Notes: a model not told the origin generated them from the sequence alone. 64,000 bases of DNA from Flavobacteriaceae bacterium UBA2540 (GCA_002340765.1 DDMS01000020.1:20580-84579), one strand, 5' to 3'; numbered from the stretch's first letter, positions 8,749 to 17,201 are shown. A program made the numbers and translations.

Positions 8749-8779
8749 ACCCAATTTCATTCGTGAGATTGGGTTTTTT
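8749..8779 (+). terminator. Intrinsic terminator after the Spy-like gene
   Basis: An 11-bp stem (acccaatttca 8749-8759 with tgagattgggt 8764-8774, one G-U pair) with a four-base loop ttcg, followed by a T run. Confidence 0.85.
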
Positions 8780-8803
8780 CATTTGGGAAAAAATAACTGT
8801 TGA

Positions 8804-9319
8804 TTATTCCTTAAACCAACTTGAATACTTCACATAGTTATTTGCGATTCTATCAATTTCGCCAGAAATGAGTTCTTGAGAAATTTCTTTTACTTTTTTT
8901 GCAGGAACACCCACATAAATACTGCCACTTTCAACAATTGTGCTTTTAGTAACAACAGCGCCAGCAGCAATAATTGAGTTTGATTCGATAATACAATCAT
9001 CCATAATAATAGCGCCCATTCCTACCAAAACATTGTCATGAATAGTGCAACCATGCACAATCGCATTGTGACCAATAGAAACATTATTGCCGATATTGGT
9101 GGGGGATTTTAGGTAAGTCGCATGAATAACAGCACCATCTTGAATGTTTACTTTATCACCAATTTTGATGTAATTAACATCTCCTCTAATCACAGCATTG
9201 AACCAAATACTGCATTGTTTTCCAATCATAACCTCACCAACAATAGTTGCATTTTCAGCAATGTAACAATCTTCAGAAATTTGTGGTGATTTTCCGTTTA
9301 CAGGTTTTATAATTGGCAT
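8804..9319 (-). CDS. Gamma-class carbonic anhydrase family protein (left-handed beta-helix hexapeptide repeats)
   Basis: A 171-residue protein built of hexapeptide repeats ([LIV]-G-x4), for example ATIVGEVMIGKQCSIWFNAV and TNIGNNVSIGHNAIVHGCTI. The three histidines that coordinate zinc/iron in gamma carbonic anhydrases are present at H66, H84 and H89. The family interconverts CO2 and bicarbonate as a homotrimer, but many members (YrdA/PaaY-like) have little measured activity, so enzymatic function is inferred. It lies downstream of the glucosaminidase gene with 4 bases between them and is probably cotranscribed in the 11.1-8.8 kb minus-strand run. Confidence 0.88.
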   Translation of the reverse strand: MPIIKPVNGKSPQISEDCYIAENATIVGEVMIGKQCSIWFNAVIRGDVNYIKIGDKVNIQDGAVIHATYLKSPTNIGNNVSIGHNAIVHGCTIHDNVLVGMGAIIMDDCIIESNSIIAAGAVVTKSTIVESGSIYVGVPAKKVKEISQELISGEIDRIANNYVKYSSWFKE

Positions 9320-9323
9320 ATAA

Positions 9324-10157
9324 TTATTGAATAATCAGTTTTTGACCTAAAGAAATGGTATCGTCTTTTAGATTATTTCGTTTTTTTAATTCTTCTATTG
9401 AAACAGCAAAATTCTTTGAAATAGAATATAAAGTATCTCCTTTTTTCACTTCATATGTGGTTTCTTTTTTGATCATTTCCTTGTATTTTATCTCAGAAAT
9501 TGGATATTTTGGATCGTCTTTCTTTACTTTATCAAACTCATGCAAATCATAATCTTCGATGATTTTGATGATTTTCTCTGGATAATTTACATCAGTTGCA
9601 TAGCCAGCATCTTTCAAACCTCTTGCCCATTTTTTATAATCATCTGTTTCAAAAGAAAATAGAAACTCATAACGTTTTCTTTGGGTTAAAAAAGCAGAAT
9701 GATCATCATACGAAGTTTCAGGATATTGATATTTTCTAAAACATTCTCCTTTTTCATCATCATCATGATTGACACTTTCTCCTGTCCAATTCGTGTGACA
9801 TTTAATCCCAAAGTGATTGTTGGATTTCAAAGCCAATTCACTTCTTCCACTGCCAGATTCTAAAACTCCTTGCGCAAGTGTAATACTTGCAGGAATTTTG
9901 TACATGTGCATTTTTCTGACAGCAATTGGCGCAAACCTTTGGATGTATTCGAGTGTATACTTATTTAAGTTTACTTTTTTATCTTTTAACTCTTCAATGT
10001 GTTTTTTTTCTTTACCCGAAGGCAATTTTTTTGGTTCACGTTCAACAACAGTTACAGTTTGTTTTTTTCTTGATTTTACCAAGGTTTTCTTTGACGCGCA
10101 ACTTGAAAGTAACGTCACAATCAGACAAAAAATCAAATTTCTTACATTCATTTTCAA
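9324..10157 (-). CDS. LysM-containing glucosaminidase lipoprotein (peptidoglycan hydrolase)
   Basis: A 277-residue protein with a lipoprotein signal (MKMNVRNLIFCLIVTLLSSC, lipidated Cys at residue 20). Residues about 70-210 form a FlgJ/LytG-type mannosyl-glycoprotein endo-beta-N-acetylglucosaminidase domain: ITLAQGVLESGSGRSELALK holds the likely catalytic Glu, followed by SNNHFGIKCH and YATDVNYPEKI. A C-terminal LysM peptidoglycan-binding domain occupies about residues 233-276 (YEVKKGDTLYSISKNF). It should cleave the glycan strand while anchored in the envelope. It overlaps the upstream gene by 4 bases and is followed after 4 bases by the carbonic anhydrase gene, so these form an operon. Confidence 0.92.
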   Translation of the reverse strand: MKMNVRNLIFCLIVTLLSSCASKKTLVKSRKKQTVTVVEREPKKLPSGKEKKHIEELKDKKVNLNKYTLEYIQRFAPIAVRKMHMYKIPASITLAQGVLESGSGRSELALKSNNHFGIKCHTNWTGESVNHDDDEKGECFRKYQYPETSYDDHSAFLTQRKRYEFLFSFETDDYKKWARGLKDAGYATDVNYPEKIIKIIEDYDLHEFDKVKKDDPKYPISEIKYKEMIKKETTYEVKKGDTLYSISKNFAVSIEELKKRNNLKDDTISLGQKLIIQ

Positions 10158-11101
10158 TTTATAATTTCTTCGTTCTTACTCTTTAACTTCTGATTAAATC
10201 CTTGAATTCCCTGCAAACCTCCAGTGTGAATTGCCAAGATTTTTGTTCCTTTTTCAAAGTTATCATTTTTGACCATATCTAGCAAACCAAACATCATTTT
10301 TGCAGTATACACTGGGTCAAGTTGAATAGTTGTTTCGTTTTTAAATTCATTAATAAAACGAATTAATGAAGTATTAAATTTCGCATAACCACCAAAATGA
10401 TACTCATTTTGCAAAAACCAATTGTTTTTAATCACATATTTTTCAATTTCTGTGGTTAAAAAATCGCCATTCAAAGCTGAAAATCCAATCACTTTTTGAT
10501 GCTTTCCTGAGGCATTAATCAGTCCTGCAATGGTGCCTCCTGAACCAATGGCGCAACAAATATAATCGAAATTTAAATCTTGCATTGTTAAAATTTCCTC
10601 ACAACCTTTGATGGCAAATTCATTGGTTCCTCCTTCTGGAACCAAATAAAAATCACCAAATTTTGCAGTAATTTGTTGTAAAAATTCTTTGGAAGTTTTA
10701 GTTCTGTAAATTTCTCTTGATACAAATTCGAACATCATTCCGTTTTCGTGCGCTTTCTGCAACGTAAGATTTTCGAGAATTGTTTTTTGAAAATCAGTAG
10801 CTAATTCATCTCCTCTTATGATTCCAATTGTCCTGAAACCATTCATTTTTCCGGCAATAGCAGTAGCAATTATATGATTTGAAAATGCGCCTCCAAAAGT
10901 AAGTAGTGTTTTTTTGTGCTGATTTCGGGCTTCTAAAAGATTGTATTTTAGCTTTCGGAATTTGTTTCCAGATACAAAAGGATGAATTTCGTCTTCTCTT
11001 TTAATAAACAAATCAACGCATTTTTCTTCCAAAATTGGGAGAAAGATTTGTTGGTTTCTTAATGAAATTGTGTTGTTAAAAAAATTATTTTTTGTTTCCA
11101 A
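10154..11101 (-). CDS. PLP-dependent 1-aminocyclopropane-1-carboxylate deaminase / D-cysteine desulfhydrase family enzyme
   Basis: A 315-residue fold-type II PLP enzyme. FVSGNKFRKLKYNLLEA contains the expected Schiff-base lysine (GNKxRKL), FGGAFSNHIIATA is the substrate/carboxylate-binding loop, and AIGSGGTIAGLI is the phosphate-binding glycine loop. Family members release ammonia from ACC or H2S from D-cysteine; sequence alone does not distinguish these, though D-cysteine desulfhydrase is common in bacteria. The only usable start is a TTG at 11099-11101: an in-frame TAG lies at 11108-11110 and no earlier ATG is in frame. The stop overlaps the glucosaminidase start, suggesting translational coupling. 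Confidence 0.85.
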   Translation of the reverse strand: METKNNFFNNTISLRNQQIFLPILEEKCVDLFIKREDEIHPFVSGNKFRKLKYNLLEARNQHKKTLLTFGGAFSNHIIATAIAGKMNGFRTIGIIRGDELATDFQKTILENLTLQKAHENGMMFEFVSREIYRTKTSKEFLQQITAKFGDFYLVPEGGTNEFAIKGCEEILTMQDLNFDYICCAIGSGGTIAGLINASGKHQKVIGFSALNGDFLTTEIEKYVIKNNWFLQNEYHFGGYAKFNTSLIRFINEFKNETTIQLDPVYTAKMMFGLLDMVKNDNFEKGTKILAIHTGGLQGIQGFNQKLKSKNEEIIN

Positions 11102-11131
11102 AAGGAACTATCATTTTTATTTCGAAATCAA

Positions 11132-13051
11132 CTAAGAAAAACTTTCAACTTGACCTTCAATTCGTTCCCATTCGAGCATTAATTTTTCGATAGTTGCTTT
11201 TTTGGTATTGTAGTTTTCGAAAAAGTTAAGTCTTATTGAAACTTCTGCATAGTTTTTTTCCAATTCTTTATCCAATTTCTCGATTTCAAATTCCAAATCA
11301 GAGATTTCAGTTTCTATTTTTGAGAGTTTGTTGTTGAGTTTTTTAAGGTCTTTTCCTTGGTCTTTAGACAGCAGTAAAGCTGCAAATTTTTCGTTTGATT
11401 TTTCTTCTTTGGTGATGGTCCTTTTTTCTGCATCACGCAAACTTTCCATTTTGTGTTGCTCTAAGAAATAATCAATGTCACCCAAATATTCTTTTATAAT
11501 ATGGTCTTTAAATCCGTAAACTGTAGTGGTCAATCCTTGTAAAAATTCACGGTCGTGAGAAACCAAAATCAATGTTCCACTGAATTGTTTCAACGCTTCT
11601 TTCAATACATTTTTTGAGGCAATATCTAAGTGATTTGTTGGCTCATCCATAATCAATACATTGAATGGCTGCAACAACAACTTACACAATGCCAATCTAT
11701 TACGTTCTCCTCCTGATAAAACTTTTGCTTTTTTATCAACAGTATCACCTCCAAATAAAAACGAACCTAGCATGTCTCTTACACGCATTCTGTTGTTGTC
11801 AGTAGCAGCATCTTCCATGATTTCCAAAACTGTTTTTTCTGGCGGTAAATATTCTGACTGATTTTGTGCAAAATATCCTACTTGAACATTGTGTCCTAAT
11901 TTTAGGTGTCCTTTATACGGAATTTCGCCCACCATCATTTTGGCTAAGGTAGATTTTCCTTGTCCATTTTGCCCTACAAAAGCGATTTTGCTATTACGTT
12001 CAATTAATAAATTGACGTTTTCTAAAATCTTTTTATCTCCATAATATTTAGAAACATTTTCTGCCTCCACAATGATTCTTCCTGGTTCTTTAGAAATGGC
12101 AAATCGCACATTCATCACAGCATTGTCATCCTGATCCACTTCAATTCGCTCTACTTTATCCAACTGTTTGATGAGAGATTGTGCCATAGAAGCTTTGTTG
12201 GCTTTTGCACGGAATTTATCAATCAACAATTGTTTTGCTTTGATTTCCTTGTCCTGATTTTTCTGAGCCTGTAACTGTTTTTCTTTGATTTCTCCTCGCA
12301 ATTCTAAAAATTGAGAATACGGTTTTTTGTAATCGTAAATTTGACCTAGAGAAATTTCAATAGTTCTATTCGTTACATTGTCTAAAAACATTTTATCATG
12401 CGAGACCAATACAATAGCACCTGGATAACTTTTTAAAAAGTTTTCTAACCAAATGATTGATTCAATATCAAGGTGGTTTGTAGGCTCATCCAACAACAAA
12501 ATATCATTGTTTTGTAAAAGTAGTTTTGCCAACTCAATTCGCATTCTCCATCCACCAGAAAAAGTATCTGTCAACTTATCAAAATCTTCTCTTTGAAATC
12601 CAAGACCTTGTAAAATTTTCTCAGTATCTCCCTGATAATTATATCCTCCAAGCAGCTCATAGCGTTCTGTTAAATCAGTCAAATCATGAATTAATTGGCT
12701 GTATTCTTCACTTTCATAATCCGTTCGGGTCACCAATTGTTCATTGATTCCCTCCAATTTTATTTCAATTTCTTTAATTTCTACAAATGCTTGATATGCC
12801 TCTTCCAAAATGGTTCGTCCTTGGATAAAATCAATATCTTGACGTAGAAAACCAATTCTCACATCTCTATCAAAAGCCATAGTGCCTCCACTACTTTCAA
12901 TATCTCTAGAAAGCACTTTTAAAAGGGTAGATTTTCCAGCACCATTTTTTCCTATCAATCCAATTCTGTCGCCTTTATTTAATTTGAAAGTAATGCCTGA
13001 AAACAAGTCAGTTCCCATAAAGGTGACTGATAAATTGTGTACGTTTAACAT
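11132..13051 (-). CDS. ABC-F family ATPase (ribosome-associated, Uup/YheS-like)
   Basis: A 639-residue soluble protein with two ABC nucleotide-binding domains and no membrane segments. The first has Walker A GLIGKNGAGKST (residues 32-43), signature FSGGWRMRIELAK and Walker B DILLLDEPTNHLD. The second has Walker A FVGQNGQGKST, signature LSGGERNRLALCK and Walker B VLIMDEPTNHLD. Between them is the ABC-F linker (interdomain P-site tRNA interaction motif), rich in Lys/Gln (KEKQLQAQKNQDKEIKAKQL). A C-terminal coiled coil (about residues 545-639) resembles the Uup/YheS extension. ABC-F proteins act on the ribosome to relieve stalling or confer antibiotic resistance; a housekeeping role is more likely here. 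It shares a palindromic divergent promoter with the DUF983 gene. Confidence 0.93.
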   Translation of the reverse strand: MLNVHNLSVTFMGTDLFSGITFKLNKGDRIGLIGKNGAGKSTLLKVLSRDIESSGGTMAFDRDVRIGFLRQDIDFIQGRTILEEAYQAFVEIKEIEIKLEGINEQLVTRTDYESEEYSQLIHDLTDLTERYELLGGYNYQGDTEKILQGLGFQREDFDKLTDTFSGGWRMRIELAKLLLQNNDILLLDEPTNHLDIESIIWLENFLKSYPGAIVLVSHDKMFLDNVTNRTIEISLGQIYDYKKPYSQFLELRGEIKEKQLQAQKNQDKEIKAKQLLIDKFRAKANKASMAQSLIKQLDKVERIEVDQDDNAVMNVRFAISKEPGRIIVEAENVSKYYGDKKILENVNLLIERNSKIAFVGQNGQGKSTLAKMMVGEIPYKGHLKLGHNVQVGYFAQNQSEYLPPEKTVLEIMEDAATDNNRMRVRDMLGSFLFGGDTVDKKAKVLSGGERNRLALCKLLLQPFNVLIMDEPTNHLDIASKNVLKEALKQFSGTLILVSHDREFLQGLTTTVYGFKDHIIKEYLGDIDYFLEQHKMESLRDAEKRTITKEEKSNEKFAALLLSKDQGKDLKKLNNKLSKIETEISDLEFEIEKLDKELEKNYAEVSIRLNFFENYNTKKATIEKLMLEWERIEGQVESFS

Positions 13052-13092
13052 AAAATGTGATAATTGTTACTCAGTATAAGTTTTTTAAAATT

Positions 13093-13108
13093 TACTTTTG
13101 CAAAAGTA
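13093..13108. promoter_or_regulatory. Divergent overlapping -7 boxes forming a 16-bp perfect palindrome
   Basis: The bases TACTTTTG (13093-13100, plus strand) are followed immediately by CAAAAGTA (13101-13108), which is TACTTTTG on the minus strand. Each is a full TAnnTTTG match, one serving the DUF983 gene at 13129 and the other the ABC-F gene at 13051. Two polymerases could not occupy both boxes at once, so the two promoters should compete. A regulator binding the palindrome is also possible. Confidence 0.65.
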
Positions 13109-13128
13109 TGTAAATTTTAAATTGTATC

Positions 13129-13517
13129 ATGTTTAAAAAAGGCACCAAATTGTATAGTATTTTCAGGGCAAAATGTCCAAGATGTCATGAAGGTGAGTTC
13201 TATAAAAATAAATTCAATTATCGACCTTCAAAAGTGACAGAAATACATTCTCATTGTCCGAATTGTAATTTAAAATACATGATGGAACCTTCCTTTTTTT
13301 TGGGGCTATGTATGTAAATTACGGAATTACGGTAGCAATTTCAGTACTTTTTTTTATTATTTCGAAAGTGTTTTTTGAACTGAATTTATTGCAATCTTTT
13401 TTGAGTATTTTCTTGGTTTTGGTAGTTTTAGCTCCTTTTAATTCAAGAATTTCCAGAATTCTTTGGATCAATATGTTTGTGAGTTTTGATAAAAAATTCA
13501 CAAAGAAAAACGATTGA
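13129..13517 (+). pseudogene. DUF983 zinc-ribbon membrane protein interrupted by a frameshift in a T8 run
   Basis: The 5' frame (13129-13317) encodes MFKKGTKLYSIFRAKCPRCH with two CxxC pairs (CPRC, CPNC), a zinc ribbon typical of DUF983, and ends EPSFFLGLCM-stop. The 3' part continues in another frame from about 13308: MYVNYGITVAISVLFFIISK, two transmembrane helices, then ISRILWINMFVSFDK. One extra T in the eight-T run at about 13284-13291 would restore PSFFFGAMYVNYG, the normal family sequence. Either the gene is recently broken, the run is slippery and corrected by polymerase or ribosome slippage, or the assembly lost a base. The function of DUF983 is unknown. The 3' end overlaps the convergent oxidoreductase gene by 20 bases. 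Confidence 0.8.
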
Positions 13518-14541
13518 TATCAATCTCAGCATCTAATTTTTCTTGGTGTTCCAAGTGATGAAATAACTGTTTGGCAACTGTTGGCGCAATCATCACGCCA
13601 CGAGTTCCTAGACCATTTAAAATTGCCAATTGTTTGTATTTTGAATGCACGCCAACCAAAGGTCTCCTGTCTTTTACAGTAGGTCTAATTCCTGCTGTCT
13701 GTTCTGCAATTTCATAAGGAATTGTCAATACTTTTTGTAATTTTTCGATCAATTCATTTTTCCCTTCTTCACTTGGCGTTGAAGTTTTGTCTTTCCAATT
13801 GAAAGTTGCCCCTACTTTGTATAAGTCGTTTCCTAAAGGCAAGACAAATAACGTTGATTTCAATAAAAAATCGATATTCAATTCAGGTGCATGAATTGTA
13901 ATCAATTCACCTTTCGCTTCATTCAAAGGCAATTGATTGAAAAACGGATTTTGTTTCATTCCAAAACCCTCACAAAAAACAATTTTTTGAGCATTGATAT
14001 CTTGATAGGTTATGGTAGATTCTTGAAATACTATTTGAGAATAGTCAAATTTTTCGAAACGAATTTTATGCGCTTTTTGCAAGAAATTTCGGTATATTTC
14101 CACTAATTTTTTAGTATCAATTCTTCCAGTTTCTTTGACGTTTCCAAAACCAACATCTCCTAAAATACCATCATATTTTTTTGTGTCAATTTTTGGTTCT
14201 AAATAAGCTGCTAAATTAGGTTTATCTAACGCTGCAAACCAATTATTTTGTTCTTCAATCGATTTGAATGCTTTTTTAGTTTGAAACTTCTCATCGAACT
14301 TTTGATTGAATTTTAGCTCTAAGCTTTCATAAAAAGGTAATGCAATTTCGAGTTGCTCTTTGGCATTCCAAACGGGTGTAAACCGTTTTAAAATCACAGG
14401 ATTGTAAACGCCGCCAGCCACCAAAGAAGAGGTTTGTGAATCATCTTCAAAAACCAAAAATGATTTTTTAGCATTTACCAATTCCTCTGCAAAAGCAAGT
14501 CCTGCCAAACCCAAACCCACAATGATATAGTCTATTTTCAC
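13498..14541 (-). CDS. FAD-dependent oxidoreductase (DAO family)
   Basis: A 347-residue protein starting with the dinucleotide-binding fold DYIIVGLGLAGLAFAEELVN (GxGxxG) and an FAD-binding DAO-type core. Later motifs include AGVYNPVILKRF-like residues (SSLVAGGVYNPVI) and, near the C-terminus, AGIRPTVKDRRPLVGVH, the second FAD-contacting element of glycine oxidase/MnmC2-type enzymes. The substrate is unknown; amino-acid or tRNA-linked amine oxidation is possible for this family. The start is a GTG at 14539-14541. A perfect -7 element (14546-14553) ends only 4 bases upstream, so the message is probably leaderless. The gene ends convergently with, and overlapping, the DUF983 gene. Confidence 0.85.
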   Translation of the reverse strand: MKIDYIIVGLGLAGLAFAEELVNAKKSFLVFEDDSQTSSLVAGGVYNPVILKRFTPVWNAKEQLEIALPFYESLELKFNQKFDEKFQTKKAFKSIEEQNNWFAALDKPNLAAYLEPKIDTKKYDGILGDVGFGNVKETGRIDTKKLVEIYRNFLQKAHKIRFEKFDYSQIVFQESTITYQDINAQKIVFCEGFGMKQNPFFNQLPLNEAKGELITIHAPELNIDFLLKSTLFVLPLGNDLYKVGATFNWKDKTSTPSEEGKNELIEKLQKVLTIPYEIAEQTAGIRPTVKDRRPLVGVHSKYKQLAILNGLGTRGVMIAPTVAKQLFHHLEHQEKLDAEIDINRFSL

Positions 14542-14545
14542 GATA

Positions 14546-14553
14546 CAAAAATA
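14546..14553 (-). promoter_or_regulatory. -7 promoter element (TATTTTTG), leaderless arrangement for the FAD oxidoreductase
   Basis: Minus-strand TATTTTTG ends 4 bases before the GTG start at 14541. The expected transcription start falls on the start codon. Confidence 0.6.
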
Positions 14554-14585
14554 AGTAAGTTTGTCAATAATTTTTAGATAATTGA

Positions 14586-14704
14586 CTAGGGTTTGTAAAT
14601 AAACTTAGCCCTGATTGAAGCATTGCTGGAGCTCTCACGCTTTTTTCCGAGAAGCGACTGCCGAAAGCAGGAAACCTGCTTGCAGCAGGCAAGTAGCTTC
14701 CCAT
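14586..14704 (-). repeat. Structured intergenic element, resembling a dispersed flavobacterial repeat
   Basis: This non-coding segment is more GC-rich than its surroundings. Read on the minus strand it starts near GGGAAGCTA, contains the palindrome CCTGC-TTGCA-GCAGG and TTCCTGCTTTCGGCAGTCGC, and ends near GCTTCAATCAGGGCTA. From memory, elements bounded by GGGAGCTA..TTCCCGCT and GCTTCAATCGGGGCTA recur between genes of many flavobacteria, usually near 3' ends. No second copy was recognised in this window. Function unknown; it lies downstream of gldN, beyond that operon's terminator. Confidence 0.45.
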
Positions 14705-14732
14705 AAAAAAACGCTTGCTTTCGCAAACGTTT
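14705..14732 (-). terminator. Intrinsic terminator of the gldKLMN operon
   Basis: On the minus strand aaacgtttg (14732-14724) pairs with caagcgttt (14717-14709), one U-G wobble, around a six-base loop. It is followed by a T run and lies 22 bases after the gldN stop. Confidence 0.85.
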
Positions 14733-14753
14733 TAAAGATGTTTTAGTAGAATT

Positions 14754-15608
14754 TTAATAATTCCACATGTCCATTTCTTTATTTCTAATATCTTCTTTTA
14801 TCTTGTTTGCTTCCAAAAGTTGGAATAACGAGTTTCCGCGAACATAATCTGAAATAGCTCTGTTGCCATAAATATTTTCTTCACGCACAATGACCGAACT
14901 AAATCTACGCGCATTCAACAAATGATCAAAAGAAATCGCATTGACAGCATTATCTGGATTAAACACTTTTGTATCGTGCAAAACCTCTCTTGCAGAGGGG
15001 AAAAATACCCAGAATAATTCATATAAATTTTCGTCTGCGATTTCTTGAATTCCCAAGGTTTGAACATCTTTTCCCATTGGGGCTAATGCCAATAAGCGAT
15101 ATTTTAGTTCACCTTGACGTTTGTCAAAATACCACATACCTTTTAGCATATACCCATCAACATCTTGCGTTTGTATTCTGAAAGTATCTTTGTAACCATT
15201 TTCTTCGCGAATATTTACCAATCTTGTGTCAATTTCAGATTGCGTAATTTTTGAATTAAAATAAGAATCAGCATATACTTCTTTAATCTTACCTTGTTTG
15301 ACTCCACGAATTAAGGTGTCAAATAACGATCTCCTGTCGGAAGAAATATTGGAAGTATCAATTGGAAAATAGTATGGTAAATTGATTTTTTGATTCAAAT
15401 CAACAAATTCCCAAACTACTTTTGACCACATAATATCTCTGTCATCCAAATAACCATAAGGAATTGGAACATCATTAACTGCTAATAATTGTTTCTCATT
15501 TTTTTTACCAATTTGCTCAACTGTTTTAGCGTTTAACAAATTTGATTGCGCATCGATAGTTACACTAATCATGCTTAAGAAAAATAATATTAAAACCCTT
15601 TTAAACAT
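14754..15608 (-). CDS. gldN: GldN, type IX secretion/gliding motility periplasmic ring protein
   Basis: A 284-residue protein with a signal peptide (MFKRVLILFFLSMISVTIDA). Conserved GldN/PorN features are the early DVPIPYGYLDDRDIMWSKVV segment, INLPYYFPID, and the C-terminal half with FWVFFPSAREVLHDTKVF and the ...SNLLNAK start. With GldK it forms the large periplasmic ring below the outer membrane that is part of the T9SS core. It is the last gene of the gldKLMN operon, starts 15 bases after gldM and is followed by a strong terminator. Length is close to other GldN proteins. Confidence 0.95.
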   Translation of the reverse strand: MFKRVLILFFLSMISVTIDAQSNLLNAKTVEQIGKKNEKQLLAVNDVPIPYGYLDDRDIMWSKVVWEFVDLNQKINLPYYFPIDTSNISSDRRSLFDTLIRGVKQGKIKEVYADSYFNSKITQSEIDTRLVNIREENGYKDTFRIQTQDVDGYMLKGMWYFDKRQGELKYRLLALAPMGKDVQTLGIQEIADENLYELFWVFFPSAREVLHDTKVFNPDNAVNAISFDHLLNARRFSSVIVREENIYGNRAISDYVRGNSLFQLLEANKIKEDIRNKEMDMWNY

Positions 15609-15623
15609 ATCGTTTATTCTTTT

Positions 15624-17156
15624 TTAATTTGTTATATCAATGCTTACAGGCAATACTTTTTTGATTGGCACGCCATTAGCAGTTGCTTGAATGTCATATA
15701 TATTGATGATATCTCCTCTTTGTGCTTTTGCCAAAGCTGCTTTGGCAGGTGCATTTAAGGTAGAACCATTTACTATAATGGTTAATTGTCCTGGCACTTT
15801 TATTTTAAAACTTTGAACAACAATTTTCAAATCGAATTCAAAATCAGGCAAACCAGCTGCAATTGGTGCATTTGCCAATCCAGTTTTGGGCATAGAAACG
15901 ATCCCATATTGCTCACGAACAGAACCCATTGCAGGTGGAATATCTTTGATTCTGAAAGTCGCTTTTGAAGTAACTGTTTTTCCACTGCTCAGTTTTGCAC
16001 TTACAGAAACTACTGCCTCATTGCCAGCTCCAGGTTTTAAACTAAATTTTCCATTACTCCCTGATAAAACTCCACCAGAAGCAGAAACATTGATATTGTT
16101 TGCACCCACACCAGGCAAAGAAACCGAAATTGGGTTGTCTAAACCTCTATATACTACATTCATTTTATCAGCAGAAACTACTGCACTACTGGGTTCAGGA
16201 ATTACAGAATATTTACTTGAAAAAGGAACTGGCACTTCTTCGCCATTTTCGGTAAAGAAAATTGTTCCTTTGATTGTTTTTTCACCCACATTACCTGCAG
16301 GCATATTTAGAATTACTTGTCCATCTTTTACATTTTTAGTAACATCAGCACCATTTAAAAGTACTTTGTTTGGAACTAGAGTAGCATCATAACGTCCTAA
16401 AACTATTTGACCTTTTACAGATTCACCAGCAAAATAGGCGGTTTTTTCTAAACTTACAATTCCAGTATAGTTAGTTAAAGACAAGGATTCTTCTAATTTT
16501 CCTCCTAATAAACTTGTCAAAATATCGCTTTCAGTATTTTTAATATCCGCTTGCATTTGTGTAAAATTCGTCAACGAAGCTACCATTGGAAAACCTTCGT
16601 AACGCGCTTTTAACCAGGGTGTTTTTTTATTAGTATCACGAACAGGTACATCATCAGTATTGAAACGCTTGTTGATTACTGCTGCAAATTGACTTTTTTC
16701 TCCAACGATTTTAATTAAATTTTTTTTATAGCTATTGATTTGATTTAGAAACTCATTTCCTTCCTTAGTAAAAGCATCACCTTTAAAGAAATAAGCATCT
16801 AAAAAATCGGTTTTATCCATTGATTCATAATCTGTTTTATCTTCAATACTCGTTGTCATCTTTGTTTTTAAACTATCTAGATAGGTATAAAAATCAGATG
16901 AGTATTTTTTGATTTCTTTTGCTTGTTCATTTAAAACTTTAAATTTTGCTGCTTGTTCAGAAGCTTTGGTTGCTAAATTTTTGTAAGCACTGTTATTTTT
17001 TAGCGTTGTGGAAAGATTGTTTTCTGTGAGTTTTTCATTCATAAAACCAAAAGCTGACAAAACCTCTTTACTCATGTTCATTGCTAACATCGCAATGAAA
17101 ACTAGGTACATTAGGTTAATCATCTTTTGTCTTGCCGACATTTTTCCTGCTGCCAT
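15624..17156 (-). CDS. gldM: GldM, type IX secretion motor periplasmic arm
   Basis: A 510-residue protein with one N-terminal membrane helix (MINLMYLVFIAMLAMNMSKE, about residues 11-30) and a long periplasmic region. The helical first domain is followed by beta-rich Ig-like domains (for example FAGESVKGQIVLGRYDATLV and GVLSGSNGKFSLKPG), ending KVLPVSIDITN. The membrane segment keeps the EVLSAF glutamate (NMSKEVLSAFGF). In known systems GldL and GldM form the proton-motive-force motor, with GldM transmitting torque to the outer-membrane complex. It lies between gldL and gldN in the canonical order. Complete and of usual length. Confidence 0.96.
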   Translation of the reverse strand: MAAGKMSARQKMINLMYLVFIAMLAMNMSKEVLSAFGFMNEKLTENNLSTTLKNNSAYKNLATKASEQAAKFKVLNEQAKEIKKYSSDFYTYLDSLKTKMTTSIEDKTDYESMDKTDFLDAYFFKGDAFTKEGNEFLNQINSYKKNLIKIVGEKSQFAAVINKRFNTDDVPVRDTNKKTPWLKARYEGFPMVASLTNFTQMQADIKNTESDILTSLLGGKLEESLSLTNYTGIVSLEKTAYFAGESVKGQIVLGRYDATLVPNKVLLNGADVTKNVKDGQVILNMPAGNVGEKTIKGTIFFTENGEEVPVPFSSKYSVIPEPSSAVVSADKMNVVYRGLDNPISVSLPGVGANNINVSASGGVLSGSNGKFSLKPGAGNEAVVSVSAKLSSGKTVTSKATFRIKDIPPAMGSVREQYGIVSMPKTGLANAPIAAGLPDFEFDLKIVVQSFKIKVPGQLTIIVNGSTLNAPAKAALAKAQRGDIINIYDIQATANGVPIKKVLPVSIDITN

Positions 17157-17201
17157 TTTTAACTAGATTTTTTTACAGTTAACTTTATTTTAGAATACTA
17201 A

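Noticed and set aside
15886..16392. A 168-codon plus-strand frame
   Set aside because: It lies entirely antisense within gldM and has no independent start context or family pattern.
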